A DNA stretch of 64,000 bases from Stutzerimonas xanthomarina (GCF_003935375.1 NZ_RHQM01000003.1:186001-250000), one strand, 5' to 3'. Positions 11,604 through 21,149 are shown, numbered from the stretch's first letter. Program-made: numbers and translations. The notes: a model not told the origin generated them from the letters alone.

Positions 11604-12998
11604 TTACTCGTCGTCGAACTGGTAGCTGCCCGGTGCCAGATTCTCGAAGCGTGAATAACGGCCGAGGAACGCCAGACGCGTTGTGCCGATCGGGCCGTTA
11701 CGCTGCTTGCCGATGATAATTTCGGCGACGCCCTTGTACTCGGTTTCGGGGTGATAGACCTCGTCCCGGTAGACGAACATGATGATGTCGGCGTCCTGCT
11801 CGATTGCCCCCGATTCACGCAAGTCGGAGTTCACCGGGCGCTTGTTGGGGCGCTGTTCGAGCGAGCGGTTGAGCTGCGACAGGGCGATCACCGGACAGTT
11901 GAATTCCTTGGCGAGGCCCTTGAGCGAGCGCGAAATCTCGGAAATCTCGTTGGTCCGGTTGTCGCCGCTCGAGCCTGGGATCTGCATCAGCTGCAGGTAG
12001 TCGACCATGATCATGGCGATCTCGCCGTGCTCACGGGCCAGGCGCCGCGTCCGCGCACGCATCTCCGACGGGCTGATGCCGGCGGTATCGTCGATGAACA
12101 GCTTACGGTCGTTGAGCAGATTCACCGCGGAGGTCAGCCGCGGCCAGTCGTCGTCCTCAAGCTTACCCGCGCGGACCTTGGTCTGGTCGATGCGGCCGAG
12201 CGAAGCGAGCATACGAATGACGATGGAGTCCGCGGGCATTTCCAGGGAAAACACCAGTACCGCCTTGTCGGTGCGCAGCACGGCATTCTCGACAAGGTTC
12301 ATGGCGAATGTCGTCTTACCCATGGACGGACGACCGGCAACGATGATCAGGTCAGCCGGTTGCAGTCCGTTGGTGGCTTCGTCGAGATCGGTAAAGCCGG
12401 TGGACAGGCCGGTGATCGCCTCACCCGCATTGAAGAGGGTGTCGATACGATCGATGGCTTTGACCAGAATGTCGTTGATGCCGATCGGTCCGCCGGTCTT
12501 GGGCCGCGCTTCGGCGATCTGGAAGATCAGGCGCTCGGCTTCGTCGAGAATTTCTTCGCCGGTACGCCCCTGTGGCGCGTAGGCGCTGTCGGCGATCTCG
12601 TTGCTGATGCCGATCAGCTGGCGCAATGTGGCGCGCTCGCGAATGATCTGCGCGTAGGCCTTGATGTTCGCCACCGAAGGCGTGTTCTTCGCCAGCTCAC
12701 CGAGATAGGCCAGGCCGCCGACCTGCGGCAGGTGCCCTTCCTTGTCCAGTTGCTCGGACAGGGTGACCACGTCGAACGGCGAGTTGCGCTCGGCCAGGGT
12801 GAAGATGGCGCGGAAGATGAGGCGATGATCGTGGCGATAGAAATCGCCATCGGATACCTGGTCGAGCACGCGCTCCCAGGCATTGTTGTCCAGCATCAGG
12901 CCGCCAAGCACCGCCTGCTCTGCCTCGATGGAGTGCGGCGGTACCTTGAGCGCTGCGGTTTCCAGATCGTATTGCTGGGGGACACTGATGTCGTTCAT
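11604..12998 (-). CDS. dnaB: Replicative DNA helicase DnaB
   Basis: A 464-residue hexameric 5'-3' replication-fork helicase of normal length. The N-terminal domain starts MNDISVPQQYDLETAALKVP with PHSIEAEQAVLGGLMLD. The RecA-like domain has Walker A (GRPSMGKTTFAMN), Walker B (IMVDYLQLM) and DnaB motif 4 (NSDLRESGAIEQDADIIMFV). It lies downstream of the rpsF-rplI operon, separated by a strong terminator, so it probably has its own promoter. No intein or unusual insertion is present. Confidence 0.97.
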   Translation of the reverse strand: MNDISVPQQYDLETAALKVPPHSIEAEQAVLGGLMLDNNAWERVLDQVSDGDFYRHDHRLIFRAIFTLAERNSPFDVVTLSEQLDKEGHLPQVGGLAYLGELAKNTPSVANIKAYAQIIRERATLRQLIGISNEIADSAYAPQGRTGEEILDEAERLIFQIAEARPKTGGPIGINDILVKAIDRIDTLFNAGEAITGLSTGFTDLDEATNGLQPADLIIVAGRPSMGKTTFAMNLVENAVLRTDKAVLVFSLEMPADSIVIRMLASLGRIDQTKVRAGKLEDDDWPRLTSAVNLLNDRKLFIDDTAGISPSEMRARTRRLAREHGEIAMIMVDYLQLMQIPGSSGDNRTNEISEISRSLKGLAKEFNCPVIALSQLNRSLEQRPNKRPVNSDLRESGAIEQDADIIMFVYRDEVYHPETEYKGVAEIIIGKQRNGPIGTTRLAFLGRYSRFENLAPGSYQFDDE

Positions 12999-13018
12999 GG
13001 CACTCGGAATTCGAAACT

Positions 13019-13062
13019 ACAAAAAAACAAAGGGCACGTTCCACTCGCGTGGAAACGTGCCC
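13019..13062 (-). terminator. Rho-independent terminator of the rpsF-rplI operon
   Basis: Inverted repeat GGGCACGTT / AACGTGCCC with an extended inner stem (13032-13062), followed on the minus strand by TTTGTTTTTTT. It lies 40 bp after the rplI stop. Confidence 0.92.
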
Positions 13063-13101
13063 GATGTTACTCGTCAGGCACCAGCGGTGCCAGACGATGG
13101 C

Positions 13102-13548
13102 TTAGCCGGCTACGACGATCAGCTTGACGGTCGCTTCGACGTCGGTGTGCAGGTGCACAGCTACGTCGTACTCACCAACCTGACGGATGGTGCCGTTCGG
13201 CAGACGAACTTCGCTCTTCGCTACTTCAACGCCAGAGGCGGTCAGTGCGTCGGCGATGTCGTGAGTGCCGATGGAACCGAACAGCTTGCCCTCATCGCCC
13301 GCGGTAGCGGTGATGGTGACTTCCAGTTCGGCCAGCTGAGCGGCGCGAGTTTCGGCAGAAGCCTTACGCTCGGCAGCAGCTTTTTCCAGGTCAGCACGAC
13401 GAGCTTCGAACTCGGCGATGTTCGCTGCGGTAGCAGCAGTAGCCTTGCGCTGCGGCAACAGGTAGTTGCGACCGTAACCAGACTTGACGTTTACCTTGTC
13501 GCCCAGGTTGCCCAGGTTTGCGACTTTTTCCAGCAGGATGACTTCCAT
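13102..13548 (-). CDS. rplI: 50S ribosomal protein L9
   Basis: A 148-residue protein starting [19 protein letters not shown], the universal L9 N-terminus. A central helix rich in Ala/Glu/Lys connects the 23S rRNA-binding N-domain to the C-domain. It is the last gene of rpsF-rpsR-DUF2232-rplI and is followed by a strong terminator. Confidence 0.97.
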   Translation of the reverse strand: MEVILLEKVANLGNLGDKVNVKSGYGRNYLLPQRKATAATAANIAEFEARRADLEKAAAERKASAETRAAQLAELEVTITATAGDEGKLFGSIGTHDIADALTASGVEVAKSEVRLPNGTIRQVGEYDVAVHLHTDVEATVKLIVVAG

Positions 13549-13569
13549 TTGAGTCTTACCTCTTAACTT

Positions 13570-14463
13570 TTAACCTTCACCGTTCGCAGGTCCCGCGCCA
13601 TTCTTACCGGCTGCGCGACCACGAAAATCAAACAGACTGTCGACAATGGCCAAAACGGCCAGTAACGGATAAATCAACTGCATGAACAGCACCAGCGTGA
13701 CGTACAGCCCCACCAGCCAGAATCGCGGCAGACGCCCCTGAGCCACCAGCCCGTGCATTAGCGCGATACCGGCAAACACCAGCGGTACACTGCACAACGG
13801 CGTCAAAACCGCCAGCTGCGCACCCAGGTTCGGTCCAAGCAGCATGCCGACCAGCAGCAGCACCGCCAGCAGTGGCGGGAACCGCAGCGTACGAAACTCA
13901 CTGCCGAAACCGCCCGGGTTGTACAACGCTGCCTGCCAGTAACGACCAAGCATCAGGCTAAGCAGGGTGACGACCTGCAGCAGTGCAGCCAGAAGGCCGG
14001 TCAGTACCGGTGCCAACAAGGACTCCAGGCGCCCGCGCTCCTCCACCGAAAGCTGCTGATAGGCGCCTGACAATGCGTCAGGCAACACTTTCTGCAGTTC
14101 GCTGGCCAGCGCCGCAATGGGCTCGCCGAACACCGCACCGAGAGCCCAGACATACAGCAGTCCAAGGCCCACACTGCACAACATCACCCGCACCCACGAA
14201 GCCTGACTGCGCAGCAGTAACGCCAGCCCCAGCGAGCCCAGCAATACCAGCAGGGTTCGCGGATCGCCGAAGTACCACCAGGCCAGTGCCGGCAATACCG
14301 CCCAGACCAGCACACCCAACGCATCGTTGAGGCCACGGCGCAACAACACCAGGCTGCCCGCGGCTGCACTCAGCCAGAACAACATGGGCAACGCTGCAGC
14401 ACCCGCCACCACGAAGATGGCTTGCATACGGCCGCGCATGATGAACTCAGCCAGGGCACGCAT
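13570..14463 (-). CDS. DUF2232-type polytopic membrane protein in the S6/S18/L9 operon
   Basis: A 297-residue, very hydrophobic protein with about eight predicted membrane segments, for example LPMLFWLSAAAGSLVLL and VVTLLSLMLGRYW. It fits the DUF2232 (YybS-like) family. Start MRALAEFIMRGRMQAIFVV. It lies between rpsR and rplI with 21 and 34 bp gaps, so it is cotranscribed with ribosomal protein genes. The same position is occupied by a hypothetical membrane protein in P. aeruginosa (PA4933, from memory). Function is unknown. In Firmicutes the related gene is also beside ribosomal and cyclic-dinucleotide genes, which is only suggestive. Confidence 0.8.
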   Translation of the reverse strand: MRALAEFIMRGRMQAIFVVAGAAALPMLFWLSAAAGSLVLLRRGLNDALGVLVWAVLPALAWWYFGDPRTLLVLLGSLGLALLLRSQASWVRVMLCSVGLGLLYVWALGAVFGEPIAALASELQKVLPDALSGAYQQLSVEERGRLESLLAPVLTGLLAALLQVVTLLSLMLGRYWQAALYNPGGFGSEFRTLRFPPLLAVLLLVGMLLGPNLGAQLAVLTPLCSVPLVFAGIALMHGLVAQGRLPRFWLVGLYVTLVLFMQLIYPLLAVLAIVDSLFDFRGRAAGKNGAGPANGEG

Positions 14464-14497
14464 GCGATTTATCCTTTACTTCTGTCGACCAGCCGGA

Positions 14498-14728
14498 TCA
14501 ACGGCCGTGGCTGTCGGTGTAGGGCAGCAGGGCCAGGTAGCGGGCGCGCTTGATAGCGGTAGCCAGCTGACGCTGATAACGTGCCTTGGTTCCGGTGATA
14601 CGGCTAGGAACGATCTTGCCGGTCTCGGAGATATAGGCCTTCAGGGTGTTGAGATCTTTGTAGTCGATCTCTTTCACGCCTTCGGCGGTGAAACGGCAGA
14701 ACTTACGACGACGGAAAAAACGTGCCAT
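14498..14728 (-). CDS. rpsR: 30S ribosomal protein S18
   Basis: A 76-residue basic protein starting [18 protein letters not shown] and ending [11 protein letters not shown], the standard gammaproteobacterial S18. It pairs with S6 in the 30S platform. It lies 28 bp downstream of rpsF. Confidence 0.97.
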   Translation of the reverse strand: MARFFRRRKFCRFTAEGVKEIDYKDLNTLKAYISETGKIVPSRITGTKARYQRQLATAIKRARYLALLPYTDSHGR

Positions 14729-14756
14729 GAAATAGGCTCCTCAATAGATCCGTGGA

Positions 14757-15173
14757 TTACTCGTCAGCGTTGTTATCGCTGTCACTGTCGCTCTCGTTGG
14801 AGCCGTCAGTGTTGTCAGGGCGATCACGACGCTCGCGGCGCTCGCTACGGTTTTCCTCGGCCTTGAGCATTTCAGACTGTTCGGTCTCGGCTTCGTCGCG
14901 ACGAATGATCAGGTTACGGATGACGGCGTCGTTGTAGCGGAAGTTGTCTTCCAGCTCGGCCAGGGCCTTGCCACTGCACTCGACGTTCAGCATCACATAG
15001 TGAGCCTTGTGCACGTTGTTGATGGCGTAAGCCAGCTGACGACGGCCCCAGTCTTCCAGGCGGTGAATCTTGCCACCGTCTTCTTCGATCAGCTTGGTGT
15101 AACGCTCCACCATGCCGCCGACCTGCTCGCTCTGGTCCGGGTGAACCAGAAAGATGATTTCGTAATGACGCAT
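14757..15173 (-). CDS. rpsF: 30S ribosomal protein S6
   Basis: A 138-residue protein beginning [18 protein letters not shown], with the [12 protein letters not shown]-type motif present as [14 protein letters not shown]. The C-terminus carries the acidic Ser/Asp/Asn-rich tail seen in pseudomonads, where RimK may add glutamates. It is the first gene of the operon. A 179-bp gap upstream holds the promoter and leader; an S6:S18-binding leader element would be expected there but was not recognised. Confidence 0.96.
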   Translation of the reverse strand: MRHYEIIFLVHPDQSEQVGGMVERYTKLIEEDGGKIHRLEDWGRRQLAYAINNVHKAHYVMLNVECSGKALAELEDNFRYNDAVIRNLIIRRDEAETEQSEMLKAEENRSERRERRDRPDNTDGSNESDSDSDNNADE

Positions 15174-15352
15174 AATTGCTCCTTACGGGTTGCAGCCTGC
15201 CGACTAAGCGGTCAGGCAAGGAGTGAATGACTTGTTGTCTTGCTTGCAGGTAGGCGCGCAAACGCCTGCCGTCCAGGCAAGGGGCGCCATTCTAGAGAAG
15301 GGCTGACAGCGGCGCAAGGCGGACTGGTGAATATTTAACCAGCTTTAGACAT
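15174..15352 (-). promoter_or_regulatory. rpsF operon leader/promoter region
   Basis: This 179-bp gap lies between the rpsF start and the 3' end of the histidine kinase gene. The rpsF ribosome-binding site (GGAG, minus strand, just upstream of 15173) is visible. No clear terminator for the kinase gene and no confident promoter hexamers were found. Confidence 0.4.
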
Positions 15353-17521
15353 TCAGTTGCGCAGCGCTGCACGCTCGGCGCGAATACCATCGAGCAGCTC
15401 GCGAACCTGGTGGATATCGTACGGCTTCAGCATGGTACGCAACTGATCGAGACCCACATCCGAAGCATTGACCGCATAGCCCGAGGCGATCACCAGCGAT
15501 AACCTCGGATGACGCGCACTAGCTTCACGCGCCAGATCGATTCCGCTCATCCCGGCCAGGCCGACATCCGTCAGCAGCACGTCGAAAGGCTGCTGCCCGA
15601 GCGCCTCCAGGGCCTCTTCCGCTGTCTCGCTTGCGACGACCTGATGCCCTAGCTCCATCATCACTTCACCGGTAAGCATGCGCAGGGTCGGGTCATCCTC
15701 GACGAAGAGGATCTTTAGACTGGCATCATCGGCCGCCGGGTTTTCCACGACATCGTCAGGCTGCGGGTCGCCCGCCACCGCTTTGGCCGGGCCTGCCGAG
15801 AGATCACCTCCCGCGCCCTGCCGCTGCCCGTCATCGACGCAGCGCGGCAAATGCACATGCACGGCGGTACCACCGCGCTCGCCGCTCTCCAGCGTAACGA
15901 AGCCACCGCTCTGCTTGACGAATCCATAAACCATGCTCAAGCCGAGACCGGAGGCATTGCTGTCCTGCTTGGTGGTGAAGAAGGGTTCGAATGCCCGTGC
16001 GCGCACGTCGTCACTCATGCCGCCGCCCTCGTCGATGACACTGAGCAGGACGTAATCGCCACGCGAGTTGCCAGGCGCATCCTCGCCCAGCTGGCGATTC
16101 TCCAGACGCAGCACCACACGTCCGCTACCCGCCATCGCATCGCGCGCGTTGGACGCGAGGTTCAGCACTACGCTCTGCAGATTGCCGACATCGGCGAACA
16201 CCGGCCATGGCTCGCCCAGCACCTCCAGCTCCAGCTGTACCGCCGACCCCAACGCCCCATTTAGCAGCTCGTGCATCTGCTCAAGCAGCTCCGGCAAGTG
16301 CACCTGGCGCGGCAACAATGGTTGGCGGCTGGCGAAAGCCAGCAGCTGCGACGCCAGACGCGCACCCTTCTCGACCCCGCTGACAGCCGAGTCCAACCGT
16401 CGCGCTGCAGTCTGATCGCTACCGAGACCACGCCGTAGCAGCTGCAGGTTGCCTCCGATGATCTGCAGCATGTTGTTGAAGTCGTGCGCGATGCCACCAG
16501 TCAACTTGCCCACTGCCTCCAACCGCTGAGCCTGCTGCAGGGCCTGCTCGGCCACCTGTCGCTCGGCCTCACTTTGCTGCAGCGCCAGGGTTCGCTCACG
16601 GACCAGCTCTTCCAGGTGATCGCGATAACGCTGCAGCTCCGCCTCGTTGCGCTGCTGCTCGGTCACATCCTGCCCTTGAACGAAGATGCCAATGACCCCG
16701 CCGTCGTTCTCGACGATCGGCTGCAAAACGAAATCCAGAATCGCTTCCTGTGGCTCCTTGTCCGGATGCCGTCTCAGGAACAGCGATACACGTTTGCCGA
16801 CATACGGCTGACCGGTGCGATAGACCTCGTCGAGCAGACCGATGAGGGCCTGCCCCTCGATCTCGGGCAATCCCTCGCGAACCGTCTTGCCAAGCAGCTG
16901 ACGGTGCCCGGTGACCTGCCGATAGGCATCATTGACCAGTTCATATACATGATTAGGGCCGCGCAGAAAGCAGACGAACCCAGGCGCCTGCGCGAACAGA
17001 CGGCGCAGCTGCTCGCCTTCGGACTGCAGTAGCCTGGCACGGGACATTACGCCTTGCTCCAACTGCTGCAAGGGCTGCCGACCGGCTGCCGCCTGACTCA
17101 ACGAGTCTTTCATTGCCTGCAGCTCGGTAATGTCCGAGGTGTGCTGCAGAATCGCAACGACCTCTCCCTGCTCATCCAGGATTGGCGTGTGCGTAGCGCT
17201 CCAGTAACGATCCTCGTAAACCGGGCCAAGCGGCGTTTGTCGCGCGATGGAGTAACGAATCACCGGCAACGTATCGACGGCCTTGCGGCTGAGCACCCGC
17301 GCAAACGAATCGAGCAACTCTTGCACTCGGGTCATCTCGGGACTGAGCGGATCGGCAGCGAAGGCTTCATGAAGGCGCTGCCCCTGGATATCTGTCAGTT
17401 TTCGCCCGGTAAGCGCCAGGTAAGCGGCATTCGCATCCAGAATGACCAGGTCACGATCAAGCAGGACATAAGCATTCGGGGATAGCCGGAACAGACTTTC
17501 GAAAGACGGGCGCTGCTGCAT
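15353..17521 (-). CDS. Soluble PAS-PAS hybrid sensor histidine kinase with C-terminal receiver
   Basis: A 722-residue protein with no membrane segment, so it should sense a cytoplasmic signal. Start MQQRPSFESLFRLSP is preferred over a Met 20 codons upstream. Domains: PAS (about 1-130), second PAS (about 165-290), coiled coil, HisKA with the phospho-acceptor His in GGIAHDFNNML (near 347), HATPase with N box (NLASNARDAM), G1 (DEGGGM) and G2 (GLGLSMVYGF), then a receiver domain with ILFVEDD, phospho-Asp in LLTDVGLAG (near 653) and Lys in MLKPYD. No output domain or partner regulator is adjacent. It lies between rpsF and rlmB, which I remember as neighbours in P. aeruginosa, so it looks inserted. 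Two perfect hairpins lie upstream. Confidence 0.88.
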   Translation of the reverse strand: MQQRPSFESLFRLSPNAYVLLDRDLVILDANAAYLALTGRKLTDIQGQRLHEAFAADPLSPEMTRVQELLDSFARVLSRKAVDTLPVIRYSIARQTPLGPVYEDRYWSATHTPILDEQGEVVAILQHTSDITELQAMKDSLSQAAAGRQPLQQLEQGVMSRARLLQSEGEQLRRLFAQAPGFVCFLRGPNHVYELVNDAYRQVTGHRQLLGKTVREGLPEIEGQALIGLLDEVYRTGQPYVGKRVSLFLRRHPDKEPQEAILDFVLQPIVENDGGVIGIFVQGQDVTEQQRNEAELQRYRDHLEELVRERTLALQQSEAERQVAEQALQQAQRLEAVGKLTGGIAHDFNNMLQIIGGNLQLLRRGLGSDQTAARRLDSAVSGVEKGARLASQLLAFASRQPLLPRQVHLPELLEQMHELLNGALGSAVQLELEVLGEPWPVFADVGNLQSVVLNLASNARDAMAGSGRVVLRLENRQLGEDAPGNSRGDYVLLSVIDEGGGMSDDVRARAFEPFFTTKQDSNASGLGLSMVYGFVKQSGGFVTLESGERGGTAVHVHLPRCVDDGQRQGAGGDLSAGPAKAVAGDPQPDDVVENPAADDASLKILFVEDDPTLRMLTGEVMMELGHQVVASETAEEALEALGQQPFDVLLTDVGLAGMSGIDLAREASARHPRLSLVIASGYAVNASDVGLDQLRTMLKPYDIHQVRELLDGIRAERAALRN

Positions 17522-17567
17522 ACAACCTCCATGGTACGAGCCTGACGCCGCGTAACTAACCCAGCAA

Positions 17568-17589
17568 GGCTCCGGCAGCACCCGGAGCC
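17568..17589. repeat. Perfect 8-bp stem-loop upstream of the hybrid kinase
   Basis: GGCTCCGG (17568-17575) and CCGGAGCC (17582-17589) flank a 6-nt loop, 47 bp before the kinase start on the minus strand. There is no T-tract, so an operator or leader structure is as likely as a terminator. Confidence 0.5.
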
Positions 17590-17637
17590 CTCAAGCAAAA
17601 TATGACGAGAAGCCGCTATCCGCGGACGGGCCTGGAC

Positions 17638-17666
17638 ACCGATTGACCACAAAAAGGTCAATCGGT
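17638..17666 (-). terminator. 11-bp perfect hairpin after rlmB
   Basis: ACCGATTGACC (17638-17648) and GGTCAATCGGT (17656-17666) form a perfect stem with a 7-nt loop, 23 bp downstream of the rlmB stop. No U-run follows on the minus strand. It probably marks the end of the rnr-rlmB transcript. Confidence 0.55.
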
Positions 17667-17688
17667 TTCAGATCAGCAGGTCAGGCGT

Positions 17689-18444
17689 TCAGCCAGCGAC
17701 CTTGGCGCTCTTGCGCTGACGCAGCGCCTCGAACAGGCATACGCCGGTCGCCACAGAAACGTTCAGACTGCTGACGCTGCCGGCCATGGGCAGACGTACC
17801 AGATAATCACAGTGTTCACGCGTTAGGCGCCGCATACCGCGACCCTCGGCACCCATGATAAGCACGATGGGCCCGGTGAGATCCTGATCGTAGAGTGATT
17901 GCTCGGCTTCGCCCGCCGCCCCCACGACCCATAATCCACGCTGCTGCAGCTTCTCCAGCGTACGCGCAAGGTTGGTCACGGCGACCAGCGGAATCACTTC
18001 CGCCGCACCGCAGGCAACCTTGCGCACGGTGGCATTGAGAGTGGCCGATTTGTCTTTCGGCACGATCACGGCGAGCGCACCGGCCGCGTCCGCGGTGCGC
18101 AGACAGGCTCCGAGGTTGTGCGGATCCGTCACACCATCCAGCACCAATAGCAGCGGCGGGCCATCGGCGCGATCAAGCAACTCCTCGAGCATGGCCTCAC
18201 CCCATACCTGACTGGGGCTCACCTCGGCGACCACACCCTGATGCACGCCTTCGACCCAGGCATCCATCTCCCGCCGCTCACACTGCCCGACATTCACACG
18301 TGCCTGAGCAGCCAGCTCGATCACCATCTGGGCGCGCGGATCGCCGCGCCCCTCTGCCAGCCATACCTGCTTGACGCGCCTGGGATGATGGCGCAGCAAT
18401 GCCTCGACAGCGTGCAGGCCGTAGATCTTTTCCAGCTGACTCAT
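17689..18444 (-). CDS. rlmB: 23S rRNA (guanosine-2251-2'-O)-methyltransferase RlmB
   Basis: A 251-residue SPOUT methyltransferase. An N-terminal substrate-binding domain (KIYGLHAVEALLRHHP) precedes the SpoU knot motifs DPHNLGACLRTADAAG, IMGAEGRGMRRLTREHCD and LPMAGSVSSLNVSVATG. It uses S-adenosylmethionine to methylate G2251 in the 23S P loop. Its ATG overlaps the rnr stop by four bases, so the two are translationally coupled. Confidence 0.95.
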   Translation of the reverse strand: MSQLEKIYGLHAVEALLRHHPRRVKQVWLAEGRGDPRAQMVIELAAQARVNVGQCERREMDAWVEGVHQGVVAEVSPSQVWGEAMLEELLDRADGPPLLLVLDGVTDPHNLGACLRTADAAGALAVIVPKDKSATLNATVRKVACGAAEVIPLVAVTNLARTLEKLQQRGLWVVGAAGEAEQSLYDQDLTGPIVLIMGAEGRGMRRLTREHCDYLVRLPMAGSVSSLNVSVATGVCLFEALRQRKSAKVAG

Positions 18445-20945
18445 GACTTGGCCTTGCGCTTTCTGGCACCGCCACTCGAGCCGGTGGGTTTTTCACCTGA
18501 CTTGGCTGCAGATTTCGGCTTGGTTGAGCCTGATCGCGACTTGCTCCCGCCCGCCGCCTTCTCGCTCTTGCCCTTCCTGCCGCCCTTCGCCTCGGCGAGC
18601 AATGCCTTCTTCAGCTCTCGACTCTTGCGCACATCGGCATTGCCCGGCTCGCGTCCACGGCTCGCACCGTCACGCTGCCCCGGAGCAGACTTGGTACCAC
18701 CACCGATCAGCTCGAAATCGATCTTGCGCTCATCCAGATCGACGCGCATGACGCGCACCTCGACGCTGTCGCCGAGACGGAAACTGCGCCCACTGCGCTC
18801 GCCGGACAACCGGTGGTGCAACGGATCGAAGTGGTAGTAGTCGCCCGGCATGGCAGTGACATGCACCAGCCCTTCCACGTAGATGTCGGTCAGCTCGACG
18901 AACAGGCCGAAACCAGTCACCGCAGTAATCACACCAGGGAAGGCCTCGCCGACACGATCCTTCATGAACTCGCACTTGAGCCAGTTAGTGACGTCGCGGG
19001 TAGCTTCGTCGGCGCGTCGCTCGGTCATCGAGCATTGCTCGCCCAGCTGCTCCAGCGCGGCTTCGTCGTACGGATAGATTCGCGCCTTGGGCATGCTGGT
19101 GGCGCCTTCGCGGCGCACATGAGGCGTGTCTCGACGGGAGCGGATGACACTGCGAATGGCGCGGTGCACCAGCAGATCGGGATAACGCCTGATTGGCGAA
19201 GTGAAGTGGGCGTAAGCCTCGTAGTTCAGGCCAAAGTGACCATTGTTCTCGGCGCTGTATACGGCCTGACTCAGCGAGCGCAGCATGACCGTCTGGATCA
19301 CATGGAAATCCGGGCGCCCCTGAATCTGCTCCAACAGCGCCTGGTAATCCTTCGGCGTCGGACCTTCCTTGCCCTTGTGCAACGAGAGACCCAGTTCACC
19401 GAGAAAGGCGCGCAGCTTTTCCTGGCGCTCCAGCGGCGGCGCATCGTGGACACGATAAAGCGCTGGGATCTCATGCTTCTGCAGGAATGCCGCCGTGGCG
19501 ACGTTGGCGCAGAGCATGCACTCCTCGATCAGCTTGTGCGCATCGTTGCGCTCGGTCGGCTTAATCTCGGCGATCTTGCGATCGGCACCGAAGACGATAC
19601 GCGTTTCCTGGGTCTCGAAATCGATCGCGCCGCGGGTATGACGCGCCTTGAGCAGCACCTTGTAGAGCGAATAGAGCTGCTTGAGATGCGGCAACACTTC
19701 GGCGTACTCCCCACTCAGCCGCTTGCCTTCGGCTGACTTGGGCTGCTCCAGCATCGCGCTGACCTTGTTGTAGGTCAGTCGCGCATGGGAATGAATCACC
19801 GCCTCGTAGAACTGGTAGTCGGTCATCTTTCCCGACTTGCTCAGCGTGATCTCGCAGACCATGGCCAGGCGATCGACCTGCGGATTCAGCGAACAGAGCC
19901 CGTTGGAAAGCTGCTCGGGCAGCATGGGCACCACCCGCTCAGGGAAGTACACCGAGTTGCCGCGAACCACGGCCTCCTTGTCGAGCGCCGAGTCGACCTT
20001 GACGTAGTGCGACACGTCGGCAATGGCGACATACAGGCGGAAACCTCCTGTCAGGAGCTTCCAGCCGCCAGGCTTCTCGCAATAGACCGCATCGTCGAAG
20101 TCGCGCGCGTCCTCACCATCGATGGTCACGAACGGTAGATGGCGCAGATCGACGCGCTTGTGCTTGTCCTTTTCCTCGACCTCGGGCTTCAGCCGGGACG
20201 CTTCCTTCAGCACCGCTTCCGGCCAGACATGCGGGATATCGAAGCTGCGTAGCGCCACGTCGATTTCCATGCCCGGCGCCATGTAGTTGCCGATCACCTC
20301 GACGATGTCGCCCTGCGGCTGGAAGCGCTGGGTCGGCCAGTGAGTGATCTTGACCTCGACAAACTGCCCCGGTTTGGCGTCGAGCGCGCGGCCCGGCGTC
20401 ACCAGCACTTCCTGCTGGATTTTCGGGTTGTCAGGAATGACAAAACCGACGTCGCTCTCAATGTGGTAGCGACCAACGATGCTTTCGTGAGCCCGACTGA
20501 TCACTTCAACGATCGCGCCCTCACGACGCCCACGCCGATCAAGCCCGGCAACGCGCGCCAGACAGCGGTCGCCGTCGAACACCAGGCGCATCTGCGCGGG
20601 GCTGAGAAACAGGTCATCGCTGCCGTCATCCGGGATGAGAAAGCCGAAGCCGTCGCGGTGCCCACTGACGCGACCGCAGACCAGGTCCAGCTTGTCCACC
20701 GGGGCATAGGTGCCGCGCCGGGTGTAGATTAGCTGACCATCGCGCTCCATCGCTCGCAGGCGGCGACGCAGCGCTTCGATATCTTCTTCGGACACCAGTC
20801 CGAACTCTTCAACCAGCTCTTCGCGGGCCGCCGGGGAGCCGCGCTCACCGAGATGCTGGAGAATCAGCTCGCGACTGGGAATGGGGTTGTCGTACTTTTC
20901 CGCTTCACGAGCGGCCTCGGGATCGAGGGATTGCCAATCGGCCAT
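18441..20945 (-). CDS. rnr: Ribonuclease R
   Basis: An 834-residue 3'-5' processive exoribonuclease. Order: N-terminal winged-helix region, two cold-shock domains, RNB catalytic domain with the metal-binding GEDARDFDDAVYCE motif, S1 domain (GLFVELTDIYVEGLVHV) and a Lys/Arg/Ser-rich tail of about 90 residues (EKAAGGSKSRSG and similar), normal for RNase R and involved in structured-RNA and ribosome binding. Length and order are typical. It is the first gene of rnr-rlmB, transcribed away from the tRNA-Leu genes. Confidence 0.96.
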   Translation of the reverse strand: MADWQSLDPEAAREAEKYDNPIPSRELILQHLGERGSPAAREELVEEFGLVSEEDIEALRRRLRAMERDGQLIYTRRGTYAPVDKLDLVCGRVSGHRDGFGFLIPDDGSDDLFLSPAQMRLVFDGDRCLARVAGLDRRGRREGAIVEVISRAHESIVGRYHIESDVGFVIPDNPKIQQEVLVTPGRALDAKPGQFVEVKITHWPTQRFQPQGDIVEVIGNYMAPGMEIDVALRSFDIPHVWPEAVLKEASRLKPEVEEKDKHKRVDLRHLPFVTIDGEDARDFDDAVYCEKPGGWKLLTGGFRLYVAIADVSHYVKVDSALDKEAVVRGNSVYFPERVVPMLPEQLSNGLCSLNPQVDRLAMVCEITLSKSGKMTDYQFYEAVIHSHARLTYNKVSAMLEQPKSAEGKRLSGEYAEVLPHLKQLYSLYKVLLKARHTRGAIDFETQETRIVFGADRKIAEIKPTERNDAHKLIEECMLCANVATAAFLQKHEIPALYRVHDAPPLERQEKLRAFLGELGLSLHKGKEGPTPKDYQALLEQIQGRPDFHVIQTVMLRSLSQAVYSAENNGHFGLNYEAYAHFTSPIRRYPDLLVHRAIRSVIRSRRDTPHVRREGATSMPKARIYPYDEAALEQLGEQCSMTERRADEATRDVTNWLKCEFMKDRVGEAFPGVITAVTGFGLFVELTDIYVEGLVHVTAMPGDYYHFDPLHHRLSGERSGRSFRLGDSVEVRVMRVDLDERKIDFELIGGGTKSAPGQRDGASRGREPGNADVRKSRELKKALLAEAKGGRKGKSEKAAGGSKSRSGSTKPKSAAKSGEKPTGSSGGARKRKAKS

Positions 20946-21057
20946 TAAGAGATGTCACCTTTCATTCATTTATAGGGCCAGAACGCCCTTCTTCTATTGA
21001 AGCGCGAATCGCTCCCGGACGGCAGCTTTCACGCGAATTATTTTTCGCCATCAGGGG

Positions 21058-21086
21058 TTTACAAGGCCAAACCTCAGCCGTATAGT
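21058..21086 (+). promoter_or_regulatory. Sigma-70 promoter P1 for the tRNA-Leu pair
   Basis: TTTACA at 21058-21063 and TATAGT at 21081-21086 are separated by exactly 17 bp, about 64 bp before the first tRNA. Confidence 0.65.
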
Positions 21087-21111
21087 TCGCGCCCACAATG
21101 TCTGGCAGACG

Positions 21112-21139
21112 TTGTAACACGGAAACGGCTTAGTATCAT
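21112..21139 (+). promoter_or_regulatory. Possible second promoter P2 for tRNA-Leu
   Basis: TTGTAA (21112-21117), a 16-bp spacer and TATCAT (21134-21139), placing initiation a few bases before the mature tRNA at 21150. Confidence 0.4.
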
Positions 21140-21149
21140 CGTTTCTAGT

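Noticed and set aside
11751-13127. 458-codon plus-strand frame over dnaB
   Set aside because: Antisense of DnaB, crosses the operon terminator and has no recognisable motif.
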